A program made the translations under genes and the position numbers. A stretch of DNA of 7,446 nt from a bacterium SM23_31 (GTDB lineage Bacteria > SM23-31), in assembly GCA_001304035.1 (NCBI GenBank), contig LJUD01000143.1, forward strand, positions 1 to 7,446, given 5' to 3'. Under the pieces are notes generated by a model. It saw only the letters and a program-made list of their open reading frames with translations. It ran no database searches and was not told the origin of the DNA. Positions 5,843-7,446 of this stretch are shown in pieces (positions within the stretch are counted from its first letter, which is position 1; the number at the start of each line of letters is the position of its first letter).

Positions 5843-6967
5843 GTGAGCTACCGGATTCTATTTCTTAATTGGCAGGACATAAAACATCCGCTTGGAGGCG
5901 GCGCCGAAGTTTATCACCAGGAAATATTCAAGAGAATTGCTGCCAGAGGGCATCAGGTTACGCTCTTGTGCAGCGGGTATCCCGGCTTGGAACGGACTGA
6001 AACCATTGACGGTATACGTATTATCCGTAAAGGCGGGAGAAATTATTTCAACTATATGGTGCCTTTTGCATGCAGACGCTTGCTTGCGGCTGAACCGTAT
6101 GACATTGTCGTGGATTCTATCAATAAGATCCCACTTTTTTCACCGTTGTATATAAAAAAAATCCCGGTAATTGCCGTTGTCCATCATCTTTTTAAAACCT
6201 CCATATTTCGTGAAACAATTTTCCCACTGGCAAGTTATGTTTATATGTCTGAAAAGTTAATCCGTACGATATACGGCAAAACTCCCTTTATAGTTGTTTC
6301 CGAAAGCACCAGGCAGGACCTGATAAAAAGCGGCATCCGGGAAGAACTAATTACGATTATTGAAAACTGCGTAGACCACTCACTTTACCGGACAACCGGC
6401 GAGCCGAAGAGCGCCATTCCTCTTGTCGGATTCCTCGGCAGGATAAAGAGGTACAAGAGCGTCGACCACCTGATAAAAGCATTTGCGATTGTGAAAAAGT
6501 TGATGCCCGATGCAAAACTGGTTATAATTGGAGACGGCGACAACCTAAACGATTTAAAAAATTTGGCAAAAAAATTGCATATTGATGAATCGGTCGAATT
6601 TATGGGTTTCCTGGATAAAGAAGATAAGATAAAAATTCTGCAAAAGTGCCATGTCGTTGTCAATCCTTCGATTAAAGAGGGATGGGGGCTGACAATTATA
6701 GAGTCAAACGCTTGCGGAGTGCCGGCTGTCGCTGCGGATGTACCCGGACTGCGCGATTCTGTAAAAGATAAAGAAACCGGCTTATTGTACCCATACGGAG
6801 ACATTGAAAAATGCGCAGAATACATTGTGAAATTTCTTACGGATGAACCTTTCCGGACCGAAATTACAAAAAATGCAACAGCATGGGCTGCTCAGTTCAA
6901 TTGGGAACATGCCGCAGAATCAACACTGGAGCAGATCGAAAAGACAATTGAAACGTATAAAAACTGA
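5843..6967 (+). CDS. GT4-type (GT-B fold) glycosyltransferase
   Basis: The protein has 374 residues from a GTG start, typical for retaining GT4-family enzymes that transfer a sugar from a nucleotide-sugar donor to a growing glycan or lipid carrier on the cytoplasmic side of the membrane. The N-terminal domain begins VSYRILFLNWQDIKHPLGGGAEVY, with the glycine loop GGGAEVY at 18-24. The donor domain has VGFLGRIKRYKSVD at 195-208, VIIGDGD at 227-233, and the EX7E motif formed by Glu279 and Glu287 in KEGWGLTIIESNACGVP. GTG at 5843 is preferred: GAGG at 5834-5837 precedes it by 5 nt and related enzymes start close to RILFLNW. An in-frame TTG at 5807 would add 12 residues without a ribosome binding site. 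Acceptor and donor sugars are unknown. Confidence 0.88.
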   Translation: MSYRILFLNWQDIKHPLGGGAEVYHQEIFKRIAARGHQVTLLCSGYPGLERTETIDGIRIIRKGGRNYFNYMVPFACRRLLAAEPYDIVVDSINKIPLFSPLYIKKIPVIAVVHHLFKTSIFRETIFPLASYVYMSEKLIRTIYGKTPFIVVSESTRQDLIKSGIREELITIIENCVDHSLYRTTGEPKSAIPLVGFLGRIKRYKSVDHLIKAFAIVKKLMPDAKLVIIGDGDNLNDLKNLAKKLHIDESVEFMGFLDKEDKIKILQKCHVVVNPSIKEGWGLTIIESNACGVPAVAADVPGLRDSVKDKETGLLYPYGDIEKCAEYIVKFLTDEPFRTEITKNATAWAAQFNWEHAAESTLEQIEKTIETYKN

Positions 6968-7164
6968 ACAGCAAAGATGCCGAGAATGCGCAGAATTTAA
7001 ATACTGTGACAAGACTTTAGTAAATTTCATAGTCTATTCGTTTTTGATTATTCTTTGTAACAATGAGATGTTAGATTTGGATATTAATAATTTTTGTAAA
7101 AGTTGTGAGTGGCACCCCTTTAATACAAGAATTCATGAATTATTCGGGATAAATGTCAGAACAA

Positions 7165-7180
7165 CCTCGAGTACTCGGGG
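7165..7180. repeat. Sixteen-base near-perfect palindrome
   Basis: CCTCGAGTACTCGGGG pairs along its whole length with one T-G mismatch, allowing a very GC-rich stem in DNA or RNA. It is surrounded by AT-rich sequence, including the arms AAATGAT (7184-7190) and ATCATTT (7217-7223). It may be a protein site or part of the repeat-rich element around it. Confidence 0.45.
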
Positions 7181-7226
7181 ATGAAATGATATACATGATA
7201 TATGTTTATCATAGTAATCATTTAAT

Positions 7227-7245
7227 CATCCCGCTAAGCGGGATC
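7227..7245. repeat. REP-like hairpin, copy 2
   Basis: CATCCCGCTAAGCGGGATC matches the sequence at 5211-5229 in 18 of 19 positions, with the single change in the loop, so the 7-bp stem is preserved. Both copies are preceded by an AT-rich TTTAA-type stretch and both lie in gene-free DNA on the plus-strand side downstream of a gene. No T-run follows closely on the plus strand; a T-tract begins about 25 bp away. Confidence 0.65.
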
Positions 7246-7252
7246 ATGGGTA

Positions 7253-7316
7253 TCAGCGGTTCAGACATGTTTTTTTGATTTTGTATTTTGGCTGAATGCT
7301 GAAAGCTAACCGCTGA
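7253..7316. repeat. Nine-base inverted repeat
   Basis: TCAGCGGTT (7253-7261) is the exact reverse complement of AACCGCTGA (7308-7316), with 46 bp between. The right arm lies in the heptamer repeat. The T-tract at about 7270-7276 sits in the loop. It may allow a long stem-loop in RNA or reflect the repeat element. Confidence 0.45.
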
Positions 7317-7321
7317 CAGCT
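7291..7321. repeat. Degenerate heptamer tandem repeat
   Basis: Four head-to-tail units, GCTGAAT, GCTGAAA, GCTAACC and GCTGACA, are followed by a partial GCT. The consensus is GCTGAAN with changes in the last positions. Seven-base GCTGA-type intergenic tandem repeats are a recurrent kind of bacterial short repeat. The period of 7 is not a multiple of 3 and the stretch lies outside genes, so it is not coding. Confidence 0.6.
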
Positions 7322-7396
7322 ATTTCTTTCTTTGTGCTTTCTGAGGTTAATTAATAAAGATGATAATTGCAAACATTACATAAAAGCGAGGCGAGT

Positions 7397-7446
7397 ATGA
7401 AACAGTATGAAAAGCTTAATCCACCGGAGCGAACTCTGATGGGTCC
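7397..7446 (+). CDS. Start of a class V aminotransferase-like gene (cut off by the window end)
   Basis: Only 16 whole codons and two bases are visible: MKQYEKLNPPERTLMG, with the partial codon CC, which can only encode Pro. The PPER-LMGP sequence fits the N-terminus of alanine-glyoxylate/serine-pyruvate type class V, PLP-dependent aminotransferases, where it continues as LMGPGPS. The start is supported by GAGGCGAG (7388-7395) directly before the ATG. Such enzymes move amino groups between alanine or serine and glyoxylate or pyruvate. The catalytic lysine is beyond the window, so the assignment rests on a short motif. Confidence 0.5.
   Translation, partial: MKQYEKLNPPERTLMG

Larger units (their letters stand above)
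6968..7350. repeat. Possible decayed MITE-like element filling the intergenic gap
   Basis: The gap after the glycosyltransferase opens with degenerate purine-rich units GCAAAGAT, GCCGAGAAT and GCGCAGAAT (6971-6996). It closes with TTTCTTTCTTTGTGC and TTCTGAGGTTAAT (7323-7352), whose reverse complement reads AACCTCAGAAAGCACAAAG. This looks like the widespread intergenic (A)CGCAGAGACGCAGAG repeats, which often form opposite-facing ends of a small element. Between them lie a hairpin, heptamer units and palindromes, described separately. No convincing gene is seen inside. The terminal match is imperfect, so the element call is tentative. Confidence 0.35.

Noticed and set aside
6843..7184. A 113-codon open frame running from inside the glycosyltransferase into the gap
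   Set aside because: It overlaps a well-supported glycosyltransferase in another frame for its first 125 bases, has no ribosome binding site, and its tail runs through repeat-like intergenic DNA.

Overview
The window is bacterial DNA with every supported gene on the plus strand. No rRNA, tRNA or CRISPR was seen. Secreted proteins carrying the GRRGQGPGEF-type motif of the 6-bladed beta-propeller family, a DUF3098-like two-helix membrane protein and many palindromic intergenic repeats fit an uncultured Gram-negative lineage of the Bacteroidetes/FCB sort. That placement is an inference with low confidence, because no phylogenetic marker is present.

Region 1 (1-2686) is AT-rich (about 23-42% GC in sampled lines). 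It holds two tandem, same-strand paralogs of about 400 residues, each with a signal peptide and a strong ribosome binding site. The paralogs are mosaics: four blocks of 42-96 bp are identical in DNA, while segments between them have clearly diverged. They look like a duplication that has since recombined.

Region 2 (2687-4250) holds a compact cluster of unrecognised small proteins: a single-helix membrane protein with a charged coiled-coil tail, a gene coupled to it by an ATGA overlap, a two-helix membrane protein with a helical-repeat-like N-terminus, and a possible 47-residue peptide overlapping its end. The function is unknown. This is the part of the window most likely to be an undescribed system, but nothing in the sequence proves a role.

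Region 3 (4251-6967) is more GC-rich. It encodes a zinc-ribbon class I SAM-dependent methyltransferase, a small DUF3098-like membrane protein and a GT4-type glycosyltransferase. The first and last could act in surface glycan or glycoconjugate synthesis. A 351-bp gap containing a REP-like hairpin separates the methyltransferase from the other two, so they need not share a transcript.

Region 4 (6968-7396) is non-coding and packed with repeats: a second copy of the hairpin, degenerate heptamers, palindromes, and possible terminal inverted repeats of a decayed MITE-like element. The window ends 16 codons into a gene whose N-terminus resembles class V (alanine-glyoxylate/serine-pyruvate type) aminotransferases.
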